A stretch of 64,000 nt of DNA from contig NZ_JALZ01000011.1 in the NCBI RefSeq assembly GCF_000521785.1, positions 1-64,000 of the forward strand. Reading direction: 5' to 3'. The notes beneath the pieces were generated by a model, which saw only the letters and a program-made list of their open reading frames with translations, was not told the origin of the DNA and made no database searches. The DNA is from Roseivivax halodurans JCM 10272 (GTDB lineage Bacteria; Pseudomonadota; Alphaproteobacteria; Rhodobacterales; Rhodobacteraceae). The position numbers were made by a program, and so were the translations under genes. Below are positions 52,753 through 61,467 of this stretch, piece after piece; within the stretch, counting starts at the first letter, position 1; the number at the start of each line of letters is the position of its first letter.

Positions 52753-53776
52753 ACATCTGCACGAGATCGCAGGACTGCCGCTCGTTGATGTCGCCCTTGT
52801 GATAGCGCAGGAAGTCGGACGCCGCCGTGCGTCCGGCTTCTTTCAGCTGCAGGATCACCGTCGCGATCGGCACGATCTTCGTCGCCACCGACAGCCGGTT
52901 CATCAGCGCATCGTCCGAGATCATGTGCACCAGCACCTTCTTCATCGCGCCGCCCGGGATCGCCCCTTGGGTGATGAGCCGCTGCACGAACTCGATCGCC
53001 CTCAGCTCCCGCAGGAGCGAGGAGTTGAAGCTGATCTCGTTGATCCGGTTCTGGATCTCCTGCGGCGTGACCGGCAGCCGCGCCCGTTCGAGCGGGTTGA
53101 TGTTCACGATGATGATGTCGTCCGGCAGGCTGTCGCGGTAGAGCGGAAAGAGCGCCGGGTTGCCGGTATATCCCCCGTCCCAGAACGCCTCGCGCTCTCC
53201 GGTCAGCGGATCGGTCGCGTAGACCGCCTGGAACACCGTTGGCAGGCAGGCCGACGCCATGATCGCCTCGGTCGAGATGTTGTCGCCGGTGAAGATCCGG
53301 ATCTTGCCGTCCCGCACCGCCGTCGCGCAGACATAGAGGTCCGGCCCCCCCTGCGCGCAGACCTCGTCGAAGTCGAACCGCGCCGCGATGCTCTCGATCG
53401 GGTTGTCGTATAGCGGCCCCCAGGCATAGGGCGACATCAGCCGGGTAAAGCTGTCGGCCGCCGCGTATCCGGGGGAATATTCCACCGCGAGGCTGAGGAT
53501 CCCGGGATCCGGCAGCCACGCATTCATCCATTCCGGCAGCCTGAGGCTGTTGAGGTTGCCGACCTCGGTCCAGACCCAGTCGAGCATCTCCTTCGCGCCC
53601 TCGCGGCCGTTCCGGATCATGCCCGCCTTGACCGCCGCTCCGTTCAGCGCCCCCGCAGAGGTGCCCGAGATCGCGGCGATCTCGATGTCCTTCTCCTCGA
53701 GGATGCGGTCGAGAACGCCCCAGGTGAAGGCGCCGTGCGCCCCGCCGCCCTGCAGCGCGAGATTGATGCGTTTCAT
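52745..53776 (-). CDS. Patatin-like phospholipase
   Basis: The 343-residue protein has the patatin fold: oxyanion motif GGGAHG (10-15), nucleophile Ser40 in SGTSAG, and the partner Asp in DGGYTGN near 205. It would hydrolyse acyl esters of phospholipids. No signal peptide or membrane helix is seen, so it is cytosolic or injected or peripheral; the family includes secreted effectors, but nothing here shows secretion. Ribosome binding site is weak. It overlaps the antiporter gene end by eight bases. Confidence 0.92.
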   Translation of the reverse strand: MKRINLALQGGGAHGAFTWGVLDRILEEKDIEIAAISGTSAGALNGAAVKAGMIRNGREGAKEMLDWVWTEVGNLNSLRLPEWMNAWLPDPGILSLAVEYSPGYAAADSFTRLMSPYAWGPLYDNPIESIAARFDFDEVCAQGGPDLYVCATAVRDGKIRIFTGDNISTEAIMASACLPTVFQAVYATDPLTGEREAFWDGGYTGNPALFPLYRDSLPDDIIIVNINPLERARLPVTPQEIQNRINEISFNSSLLRELRAIEFVQRLITQGAIPGGAMKKVLVHMISDDALMNRLSVATKIVPIATVILQLKEAGRTAASDFLRYHKGDINERQSCDLVQMFN

Positions 53777-53873
53777 GAGGGACCCGCCGTGTGCCTTGAT
53801 CTACGGCGGCCAACCTAACCCGCGCCGCCGCTCCGGCAAAGCCGTTTCGCTGCACTGCGGCAACACGCCGGTC

Positions 53874-54563
53874 CTATCCGAGCGCGTATCCCGCGCCCCG
53901 GACGGTGCGCAGCGGATCGCCCCCGCCATGCTGGCAGAGCGCCTTGCGCAGCCGCCCGATATGGACGTCCACCGTGCGGGTGTCGACATAGATGTCGCGC
54001 CCCCAGACCCGGTCGAGAAGCTGCTCGCGCGACCAGACCCGGCCGGGCTTCTCCATGAAGGTCGAGAGCAGCCGGAACTCCGTCGGACCGAGCTTCAGCG
54101 GCTGCCCGTCGCGCGTCACCCGGTGCGTCTCGCTGTCGAGCACGATGTCCTCGTAATCGAGCCGCATCCCCGCCGCCGCGGGCCGCGTGCGGCGCAGCTG
54201 CGCGCGCACCCGCGCCATCAGCTCGACGACCGAATAGGGCTTCACGACGTAATCGTCGGCACCGGTCTCGAGCCCCCGCACCCGGTCGACCTCCTCGGAC
54301 CGCGCCGAGAGCATGATCACCGGCACGTGCCGCGTCTCGGGCTTGGTCTTGAGCTGGCGGCAGACCTCGATGCCCGACGTCTTCGGCAGCATCCAGTCGA
54401 GCACGATGATGTCCGGATTCTCCTCCGAGACGAGGAGAAGCGCCTCCTCCCCGTTCTCGGCCTTGGAGACGCGAAACCCCTCCGCCTCGAAGTTGTAGCT
54501 CAGGACCTCGCGCTGCGCGTCTTCGTCCTCGACGACGAGAACCCTCGGCTGATCGGCCGCCAT
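53874..54563 (-). CDS. phoB: Phosphate regulon response regulator PhoB
   Basis: The 229-residue regulator has a receiver domain with the acceptor Asp56 (VLDWMLP) and Lys108 (VVKPYS), and an OmpR-type winged helix (about 130-228: LKLGPTEFRLLSTFMEKPG, VDVHIGRLRKAL, RTVRGAGYAL). When phosphorylated by PhoR it binds PHO boxes such as the one upstream of pstS. It is the last gene of the pst operon, five bases after phoU. Confidence 0.96.
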   Translation of the reverse strand: MAADQPRVLVVEDEDAQREVLSYNFEAEGFRVSKAENGEEALLLVSEENPDIIVLDWMLPKTSGIEVCRQLKTKPETRHVPVIMLSARSEEVDRVRGLETGADDYVVKPYSVVELMARVRAQLRRTRPAAAGMRLDYEDIVLDSETHRVTRDGQPLKLGPTEFRLLSTFMEKPGRVWSREQLLDRVWGRDIYVDTRTVDVHIGRLRKALCQHGGGDPLRTVRGAGYALG

Positions 54564-54568
54564 GATCC

Positions 54569-55306
54569 CTACTCTCCCTCACCCGCTTCCGGCGAGAACC
54601 GCATGTCGGTCGAAGTCGCGTCCGCCTTGGGGCGATCCTCGTCCGGCCACTTCCCCTCGACCAGAAAGATCACCTGCTCGGCGATACCGGTCGCGTGGTC
54701 GCCCATGCGCTCGACGTTCTTGGCGATGAAATGCAGGTGCATGCAGGCCGTGATGTTGCGCGGATCCTCCAGCATGAAGGTCAGGAACTCGCGGAACGCC
54801 GTGTTGTACATCTGGTCGACGTCGCGGTCGCGCTCGATCACGTCGCGCGCCATCTCCGCGTCGCGCTGGATATAGCTGTCGAGCGCGTCCTTCAGCATCA
54901 GCTCGACCTCGCGCGCCATCCGGCGCAGCGTGGCGGCGGAGCCGTCGATCGGCTGCAGCTGCACCAGGACCCCGGTGCGCTTGGCCATGTTCTTGGCGAG
55001 GTCCCCCATCCGCTCGAGGTTGCCCGACATGCGCAGCACCGACAGGGCGATGCGCAGATCGCTCGCCGCCGGGGCGCGCAGCGCGATCACCCGCGCCGCT
55101 TCCTCGTTCACGAGGTCCTCGAGGTCGTCCACCTGCGCGTCGCGGCGACGGACGTCCTCGGCGAGCTCCTCGTCGCGCGTCTCGAGGCTCTTGGCCGCGT
55201 CGCGGATCATGGTCTCCACGATCCCGCCCATCTTCATGATATGCGCCTGGATGCCTTCGAGATCGCGGTCGAACCCCGAGACGATGTGCTGTTTCAGTCC
55301 TGACAT
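54569..55306 (-). CDS. phoU: Phosphate signalling complex protein PhoU
   Basis: The 245-residue protein is an all-helical repeat of two PhoU domains, each with the metal-binding pattern E-x3-DxxxN/D: NLERMGDLAKNMAKR and NVERMGDHATGIAEQ. It links PstB to PhoR and keeps the regulon silent at high phosphate. GAGGGA precedes ATG 55306. It lies between pstB (11 bases) and phoB (5 bases). Confidence 0.96.
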   Translation of the reverse strand: MSGLKQHIVSGFDRDLEGIQAHIMKMGGIVETMIRDAAKSLETRDEELAEDVRRRDAQVDDLEDLVNEEAARVIALRAPAASDLRIALSVLRMSGNLERMGDLAKNMAKRTGVLVQLQPIDGSAATLRRMAREVELMLKDALDSYIQRDAEMARDVIERDRDVDQMYNTAFREFLTFMLEDPRNITACMHLHFIAKNVERMGDHATGIAEQVIFLVEGKWPDEDRPKADATSTDMRFSPEAGEGE

Positions 55307-55317
55307 GGTCCCTCGCC

Positions 55318-56121
55318 TTATCCGATCCGGCCGGTGATGTAGCTTTCCGTGCGGCTGTCCTGCGGGTTGGTGAAGATCTTCTCGGTCTCGCCGTATTCCA
55401 CGAGATCGCCGAGATGGAAGAACGCCGTCTTCTGGCTCACCCGCGCCGCCTGCTGCATGGAGTGCGTGACGATCACCACCGAGTAGTTCTGCCGCAGCTC
55501 GTCGATCAGCTCCTCGACCTGGCCCGTCGCGATCGGGTCGAGCGCCGAGCAGGGCTCGTCCATCAGCAGCACCTCGGGCTCGGTCGCCACCGCCCGCGCG
55601 ATGCAGAGCCGCTGCTGCTGGCCGCCCGAGAGACCCGTGCCCGACGCGTCGAGCCGGTCCTTCACCTCGTCCCAGATCGCCGCGCGCTTCAGCGCTCGCT
55701 CGACGATGTCGTCGAGCTCGGCCTTGTTCTTGGCGAGGCCGTGGATCTTGGGCCCGTAGGCCACGTTGTCGTAGATCGATTTCGGGAACGGGTTCGGCTT
55801 CTGGAACACCATCCCGACCTTGGCGCGCAGCTGCACCGGGTCGACGCGCTTGTCGTAGATGTCCTCGCCGTCGATCAGGATGTCCCCCTCGATCCGGGCG
55901 ATGTCGATCGTGTCGTTCATCCGGTTGAGGCAGCGCAGGAAGGTCGACTTGCCGCAGCCCGACGGGCCGATGAAGGCGGTGACCGTCTTGTCCTCGATCT
56001 CGACCGAGACGTCCTTGATGGCGTGGTTGGTGCCGTAATAGACCTGCACGTCCTTGCACGAGATCTTGATGTCTTTCTGCCCCACGCGGGTCTCCGTCCG
56101 GTTGTGATCTGCGTCGTACAT
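55318..56121 (-). CDS. pstB: Phosphate ABC transporter ATP-binding protein PstB
   Basis: The 267-residue ATPase has Walker [20 protein letters not shown], the PstB-typical [16 protein letters not shown], signature [14 protein letters not shown] and Walker [14 protein letters not shown], then [14 protein letters not shown]. It drives the PstCA channel. It is 12 bases after pstA in the operon. Confidence 0.97.
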   Translation of the reverse strand: MYDADHNRTETRVGQKDIKISCKDVQVYYGTNHAIKDVSVEIEDKTVTAFIGPSGCGKSTFLRCLNRMNDTIDIARIEGDILIDGEDIYDKRVDPVQLRAKVGMVFQKPNPFPKSIYDNVAYGPKIHGLAKNKAELDDIVERALKRAAIWDEVKDRLDASGTGLSGGQQQRLCIARAVATEPEVLLMDEPCSALDPIATGQVEELIDELRQNYSVVIVTHSMQQAARVSQKTAFFHLGDLVEYGETEKIFTNPQDSRTESYITGRIG

Positions 56122-56133
56122 TGTCGTATCTCC

Positions 56134-57477
56134 TTACCAGCGCCGCTCGAATTTGCGGCGAAGGAAAATGGCCACCGCGTTCATGGCGAGCAGGAACACC
56201 AGAAGGATGATGATCCCGCCCCAGGCTTTTTCGTAGAAGGCCGGGTCGGACCGGGCCGCCCAGGTATAGATCTGCGCCGGCATCGCCGAGTTGGGGTCGA
56301 GCAGCCCCGACGTTAGGCCGTCGGGATAGGTCCGCGCAACATAACCCACCATGCCGATCAGCAGAAGCGGCGCCGTCTCGCCGAGGGCCTGCGCCAGGCC
56401 GATGATGGTCCCCGTCAGGATCCCCGGCGCGGCGAGCGGCAGGACGTGGTGGAACACCGACTGCATCTTCGATGCCCCGACCCCGAGCGCCGCGGCGCGG
56501 ATCGACGGCGGCACCGATTTCAGCGAGGCGCGCGTCGAGATGATGATCGTCGGCAGCGTCATCAGCGTCAGGACGAGCCCACCGACCAGCGGCGCCGATT
56601 GCGGCAGGTTCGCGAACTGGATGAACACCGCGAGGCCGAGAATGCCGAAGACGATGGAGGGCACCGCCGCGAGGTTCGAGATGTTCACCTCGATGAGGTC
56701 GGTGAACTTGTTCTGCGGCGCGAATTCCTCGAGATAGATCGACGCCGCGACCCCGATCGGCAGCGACAGGGCCAGCACCACCAGCATCATGAAGAACGAG
56801 CCCACGACCGATGCGCCGAGGCCGGCGCCGCCGGGGTTGTCCACGCCGGAATCGGTGCCCGTGATGAAGTCCCAGTCGAACACGTTGGTCAGCACCCCGC
56901 TTTCCGAGAGCCGGTCGACGATGTCGAGGTCCTCGGGCGTCAGGAAGCGGCTGTTCTCCAGCAGCTCACGGCTGAGACCGCCGTTCAGGTACCGGTCGAC
57001 GCGGCTCGAGGCGGGAACGCTGAAGCTCACCTCCTCGCCGAGCCGGTCGGGGTTCTCGCGGTAGAACTCGCGGATCTGGCTGCCGACATTGCCCATGATC
57101 CGGCTGATGGCGTCTTCCTCGACCTGGACGTCGCCGGCGCCCTCCTCGTTCAGTTCCGCCTGAAGCTCCTGGACGAAGAAACGCTCGTAGGCCGCGGTCT
57201 TCAGAACCTGGCTCTCGGCCTCGTCGAACTGCTCCTGGCTGAGCGTGAAGTCCAGCGTGACGGCCGTCTCGGTGAAGGCGGGAAGGCCCGAGCGCAGGAT
57301 CGAGAATGTCAGCGCGAAAAGGAAGAAGACCCCCACGCCGATCGCCGCGAGCCCGTAATACTGGAACCGCTTCTCGGTCCGGTTGCGCCTGCGTGTGTTC
57401 GCGTCCGTCGTGATGATCGACTTCGTTCGGGTGCTGGACCCGCGGGCCGGGCTGGCAGATGCGGTTGCGTCGGTCAT
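56134..57477 (-). CDS. pstA: Phosphate ABC transporter permease PstA (long form)
   Basis: The 447-residue permease is longer than the usual 280-300. After a cytoplasmic N-terminus and one helix (about 42-62) there is an extra periplasmic region of about 150 residues, rich in Glu and Asp, before the permease core (about 225-440: GVAASIYLEEFAPQNKF, NISNLAAVPSIVFGILGL, LGVGASKMQSVFHHVLP). Such long PstA forms occur in Rhodobacterales. It forms the channel with PstC; its ATG overlaps the pstC stop by four bases. Confidence 0.93.
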   Translation of the reverse strand: MTDATASASPARGSSTRTKSIITTDANTRRRNRTEKRFQYYGLAAIGVGVFFLFALTFSILRSGLPAFTETAVTLDFTLSQEQFDEAESQVLKTAAYERFFVQELQAELNEEGAGDVQVEEDAISRIMGNVGSQIREFYRENPDRLGEEVSFSVPASSRVDRYLNGGLSRELLENSRFLTPEDLDIVDRLSESGVLTNVFDWDFITGTDSGVDNPGGAGLGASVVGSFFMMLVVLALSLPIGVAASIYLEEFAPQNKFTDLIEVNISNLAAVPSIVFGILGLAVFIQFANLPQSAPLVGGLVLTLMTLPTIIISTRASLKSVPPSIRAAALGVGASKMQSVFHHVLPLAAPGILTGTIIGLAQALGETAPLLLIGMVGYVARTYPDGLTSGLLDPNSAMPAQIYTWAARSDPAFYEKAWGGIIILLVFLLAMNAVAIFLRRKFERRW

Positions 57478-58936
57478 TCGTACTGCTCCCGGTATTTGCG
57501 GACGATGTAGAGGGCGATGACGTTGAGGCAGAGCGTGACGACGAAGAGCGTCATGCCGAGCGCGAAGGCGACCAGCGCCTCGGCCGAGCCGAAATCGGCG
57601 TCACCGGTCAGCTGGCTGACGATCTTGGCCGTGACGGTGGTCATCGCCTCAAAGGGGTTGAGGCTGAGACGCGCGGCGGCACCGGCCCCGAGCACCACGA
57701 TCATGGTCTCGCCGATGGCGCGCGACGCCGCGAGCAGCACCGCGCCGACGATGCCCGGGAGCGCCGCCGGCAGGATGACCTGCTTGATGGTCTCGGATTT
57801 CGTCGCGCCGAGCCCGTAGGAACCGTCGCGCATCGCCTGCGGCACCGCGTTGATGACGTCGTCCGAGAGGGACGAGACGAACGGGATGAGCATGATGCCC
57901 ATGGCGAGGCCCGCGGTCATCACCGCGGTGCCGCCATCCATCCAGCCCACCGTGTCGTCGCCGAAGAGATCGAGAAGGAGGGGCCCGATCGTCAGCAGCG
58001 CGAAGAGGCCGTAGACGATGGTCGGGATGCCCGCGAGGATCTCGATCGCGGGCTTGGCCACGGCGCGCATGCGCTTCGATGCGTATTCCGACAGGTAGAT
58101 CGCGGTAAAGAGCCCGATCGGCACCGCCACGATGAGCGCGATGATCGAGATGTAGAACGTGCCCCAGAGCAGCGGCAGGATCCCGAGCTCCGAGCCGCCG
58201 CCGAACGAGGGCGACCACGTCGTCGACAGGAAAAGTCGCTCGCGGGGTAGATGCGGAAGAATTCGATCGTGTTGAACACGAGGCTCAGAACGATGCCGAG
58301 CGTGGTCAGGATCGCGATGCAGGCGGCGAGGATCAGCAGCACGCGGATCCCCGTCTCCACCGTGTTGCGGGCGCGGAAGGCGGGCGTGCTGTTCGAGACG
58401 CCCCAGGCGAGCCCCGCGACCGCGAGCGCCAGAACGGCGCCGGTCCGCAGCAGATCGCCGGTGCCGCTGAGCCCCCGGTATTGCTGCGCCGCGCGCAGCA
58501 CGGGTGAGGTGACGTCCGAGCCGAGGGCGACGCCGGCCTCGCCGAGCCGCTCGCGCACATCCGAGAATTCGGTCTGCATGTTGGCGGCGCGCTCGCGCGT
58601 GATGACGCCGGTCTCGATGGCGACGTCGAGCCCGTTCGCCACGCGGCGCACGTCCGACATCACGAGGCTGACGGCGCGGTTCTGACGTACGCTCTCGTCC
58701 TGCAGCCCGACCCGCACGGTGCGGTCGACGATCAGCGGCTGCGCGAGCAGCCAGACCATCATTACCAGCAGCGCGGGCACGATCGCCTTCATGGCGACGT
58801 TGGTCCCGTAATAGGAGGGAAGCGAATGCAGCTTCCGCTGGTCGCCGTTCACGGCTCTGAGCGCGCGCCGCCTGCCGACCACGTACCCGGCAGCGCCGAG
58901 CGCGAGGACGATGAGTACCAGTATCGTTGTCGACAT
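57474..58936 (-). pseudogene. pstC: Phosphate ABC transporter permease PstC, frameshifted
   Basis: The reading frame is split. From ATG 58936 the N-terminal part (MSTTILVLIVLALGAAGY onward) reads to EFFRIYPASDF; it then runs into non-protein Arg/Ser sequence. The C-terminal part, FLSTTWSPSFGGGSELGILP, continues in another frame to the stop at 57474 and holds the intact permease core (YLSEYASKRMRAVAKP, IPTIVYGLFALL, LGATKSETIKQVILPAAL). One extra T in the TTTT run (58231-58234) would restore a 487-residue long-form PstC. A sequencing error, a real mutation or ribosomal slippage are all possible. The pstA overlap (ATGA) is intact. Confidence 0.9.
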
Positions 58937-59010
58937 GCGCGTCCCACCTCGCGTTTCGAAGGATCTGATCTCCGAAACGGGCCACACCCGGACCCGGCGG
59001 AGAAACGGTC

Positions 59011-59036
59011 GGGGGGCGGCTGCAAGCCACCCCCCA
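59011..59036 (-). terminator. Hairpin between pstS and pstC
   Basis: GGGGGG-N-GGCT / AGCC-N-CCCCCC forms an 11-base-pair-long stem with one mismatch and a 3-nt loop, right after the pstS stop. On the minus strand it is followed by GACCGTTTC, a poor U-run. It probably gives partial termination or protects the pstS message so that the binding protein is made in excess. Confidence 0.6.
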
Positions 59037-59054
59037 GGTCCGAGGATCAGTCGC

Positions 59055-60098
59055 TTACGACTGCTCGCTCATGGTCGTCTCGTTCTCGATCTTCTCCTGG
59101 GTGTCCGCCAGTTCCGGATCGGGCACGAGGCCGTAATTGGCGAGCGGGCCGCCCGAACCGGCGATCTCGTCGGAGACGAAGAACGACGCGTATTCCTTCA
59201 GGCCCGGGATGACGCCGATATGCGCCTTCTTGACGTAGAAGAACAGCGGGCGCGACACCGGGTACTCGCCCGATGCGATGGTCTCGGTGGTCGGCTCGAC
59301 GCCGCCCATGGTCGCGACCTTCAGGGTGTCGGTGTTGTTCTCGTAGAATGCGAGGCCGAACACGCCGACGCCGTCGGGGTTCGATTCGATGCGCGCGAGG
59401 GTCTCGGTGTAGTCGCCGTCGATGTCGACCGAGGCGCCATCGGTGCGCACGCTCATGCAGGCGGCCTCGGCGTCGTCCTCGGACATGCCCATGTCGTTGA
59501 CCATCATGTCGTAGGCGCCGGTCTCTTCGCAGCCCGCGAGAAGAACGTTCTCCTCGAAGACCTCACGGGTGCCATGGCGGGTGCCGGGGATGAAGGCCGC
59601 GATCTCGACGTCGGGCAGCTCTTCGTTGACGTCCGACCAGTTGGTGTTCGGGTTCGCCGTCATCTCGCCGTCCTGGGGGATCTCGGCGGCCAGCGCCTGG
59701 TACCAGTCGGCCGGCTCGAACGCGGTGAATTCGGGGCCCGACTGCTGGCTGGCGAAGACGATGCCGTCATAGCCGATGCGGACTTCGATGATCTCGCCGA
59801 CGCCGTTCTGGGCGCAGGTCTCGATCTCGCCTTCGCTGATCGGACGCGACGCGTTCGCGATGTCGATCGTGTTCTCGCCGACGCCTTCGCAGAAGCGCGA
59901 CAGGCCGGTCGAGGAGCCGCCCGACTCGACCACCGGGGTCGGGAAGTCGGTGTTTTCGCCAAACGCTTCGGCAACGATGGTTGCGTAGGGCAGAACGGTC
60001 GACGAACCGGCGACCTGGACGTTTTCGCGGGATTGAGCGAATGCCGGAGCCGCGACGGCGATGGCCAGCGCGGAAGCGGTGAGCGTGACGGATCTCAT
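59055..60098 (-). CDS. pstS: Phosphate ABC transporter substrate-binding protein PstS
   Basis: The 347-residue periplasmic protein has a Sec signal (cut after AFAQ) and phosphate-loop motifs: VAGSSTVLPYATIVAEAF at the mature start, VVESGGSSTGLSRFCEG, the IDIANASRPIS segment and FIPGTRHGTREVFEE. It captures phosphate for PstCAB. CAGGAG precedes the ATG. A PHO-box array lies 85 bases upstream. It is the first gene of the pstSCAB-phoUB unit and is followed by a hairpin. Confidence 0.96.
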   Translation of the reverse strand: MRSVTLTASALAIAVAAPAFAQSRENVQVAGSSTVLPYATIVAEAFGENTDFPTPVVESGGSSTGLSRFCEGVGENTIDIANASRPISEGEIETCAQNGVGEIIEVRIGYDGIVFASQQSGPEFTAFEPADWYQALAAEIPQDGEMTANPNTNWSDVNEELPDVEIAAFIPGTRHGTREVFEENVLLAGCEETGAYDMMVNDMGMSEDDAEAACMSVRTDGASVDIDGDYTETLARIESNPDGVGVFGLAFYENNTDTLKVATMGGVEPTTETIASGEYPVSRPLFFYVKKAHIGVIPGLKEYASFFVSDEIAGSGGPLANYGLVPDPELADTQEKIENETTMSEQS

Positions 60099-60438
60099 GG
60101 AGAACTCCTGTTTGACATCATGCGTCGGAGGCCATCCCCCGATGGCCTTGGTGGCGACCTAGACCCGGCGCACAATGCTTTTGTGACAGCCACGTAACGG
60201 TTTCATGACAACCCCGGGCCCGACCCGGCGTCAGGCGATTTGGTGCCGCAGGTTGACGAGACAAGGGCATGATATTGTGTCGAATTCCATCATGCGGCGA
60301 TCATGCGCAACCAGCGGTATATGCCCGGGCTTCGCGCCCGGAGGCGCACCCGGCTGTTTCGAAACGGTGAATCAGTCCGCTCCGCTGTCATGAAACGGAA
60401 ACATGTGTGACCCGCCCGGGCGGGCCGCGCTGCGTGCC
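60099..60438. other. Intergenic region between phoR and pstS
   Basis: This 340-base region carries the PHO array (60183-60211), a lone PHO half-site in the other orientation (60385-60391), the palindrome GTTTCGAAAC (60356-60365), and CCCGCCCGGGCGGG (near 60411-60424) close to the phoR stop. I see no gene in it. Confidence 0.6.
60183..60211 (-). promoter_or_regulatory. PHO box array upstream of pstS
   Basis: On the minus strand three 7-base half-sites lie exactly 11 bases apart: TTGTCAT-GAAA-CCGTTAC-GTGG-CTGTCAC. The consensus half-site is CTGTCAT/C with 4-nt spacers. This makes two overlapping PhoB dimer sites. A -10 sequence at normal distance is not obvious, which fits PhoB-dependent activation. 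Confidence 0.88.
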
Positions 60439-61467
60439 TCAGCCCGCCGGCAAGACCACGGTGAACTCGGTCCCCTCGCCCGGCGTGCTCTCCACGAAGA
60501 GCCTGCCGCGATGGCGGTTCACGATATGCTTGACGATGGCGAGGCCGAGCCCGGTGCCGCCGCGCTGGCGCGAGCGATGCGTGTCGATGCGGTAGAAGCG
60601 CTCGGTCAGCCTCGGGATGTGCACCGGGTTGATCCCCGGGCCGGTATCGGACACGCGGATCCGCACGCCCTGTCCGCGCACCTTGGGCTCGTAGGCCGGC
60701 CCGGTCAGGGAAACCCGCGCCACCGCTCCGGCGCCGGAATATTTCACCGCGTTCTCGATCAGGTTCACTAGCACCTGCCGGAGCTGGTCCTTGTCCCCGA
60801 TGATCTCGGTCGCGCCCTCGGTCAGCTCCGGCGCGATCTCCACCTCCGCCGTCTCGGCGAGCGGCCCCAGCGCGCGGACGACCTCGCGGATCAGCCCGGC
60901 CAGGTCGAGCCGCTCGGTCGGCCGCACCCGCTCCTGCGCCTCGACCCGGCTGAGCGACAGAAGATCCTTCACCAGACGGTTCATCCTGTGGGCCTCGGCC
61001 TCCATGATCCCGAGGAACTTCTCGCGCGCGGCGGCATCGTCCTTGGCCGGCCCCCGCAGCGTGTCGATGAAGCCGATCAGCGCGGTCAGCGGCGTCTTCA
61101 GCTCGTGGCTGACATTGGCCACGAAATCCCGCCGCATCTGCTCGGCATGCGCCCTGTGGGTCTCGTCCTCGAAACAGACCAGGATCCCGAAGCCCGTCAT
61201 CGGCCGCGCGGTCACCCGGAAGCTCGTGTCCTGCCGCCCGTCGTTCGAGAGGTACATCGCCGATCCCGGCCCCTTGCCGCGCAGCGCCGCCTCCACCGCC
61301 TCGAGCGTCTGGGGCTGGCGCAGCACGGTGATGTAGTGCCGGTCCTCGATCGCCTGCCCGAGAATGGCCAGCGCCTCGGGATTGGCCTCGGAAATGCGCT
61401 CGTCCGCCCCGATGAGCAGCGCCGGCATCGGGATCGCCGCGACGATGCTGCCCGGCGGGGCGACCAT
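60439..61467 (-). CDS. phoR: Phosphate regulon sensor kinase PhoR (no membrane segment)
   Basis: The 342-residue histidine kinase has a PAS-like domain (about 5-100), a dimerisation domain with the phosphorylated His121 in VSHELKTPLTALIGFIDTLR, and an ATPase domain with LVNLIENAVKYS, DTGPGI and RGGTGLGLAIVKHI. It would phosphorylate PhoB. PhoR proteins usually begin with one or two transmembrane helices; none is present here. Its start overlaps the stop of the PLP enzyme gene by one base (TGATG), which limits any upstream extension. It reads toward pstS. Confidence 0.92.
   Translation of the reverse strand: MVAPPGSIVAAIPMPALLIGADERISEANPEALAILGQAIEDRHYITVLRQPQTLEAVEAALRGKGPGSAMYLSNDGRQDTSFRVTARPMTGFGILVCFEDETHRAHAEQMRRDFVANVSHELKTPLTALIGFIDTLRGPAKDDAAAREKFLGIMEAEAHRMNRLVKDLLSLSRVEAQERVRPTERLDLAGLIREVVRALGPLAETAEVEIAPELTEGATEIIGDKDQLRQVLVNLIENAVKYSGAGAVARVSLTGPAYEPKVRGQGVRIRVSDTGPGINPVHIPRLTERFYRIDTHRSRQRGGTGLGLAIVKHIVNRHRGRLFVESTPGEGTEFTVVLPAG

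Noticed and set aside
58225-58245. Programmed -1 frameshift in pstC
   Set aside because: The sequence GAC TTT TCC lacks a proper X-XXY-YYZ slippery heptamer, so a simple one-base loss or base-call error is a better explanation; slippage is kept only as a minor option.
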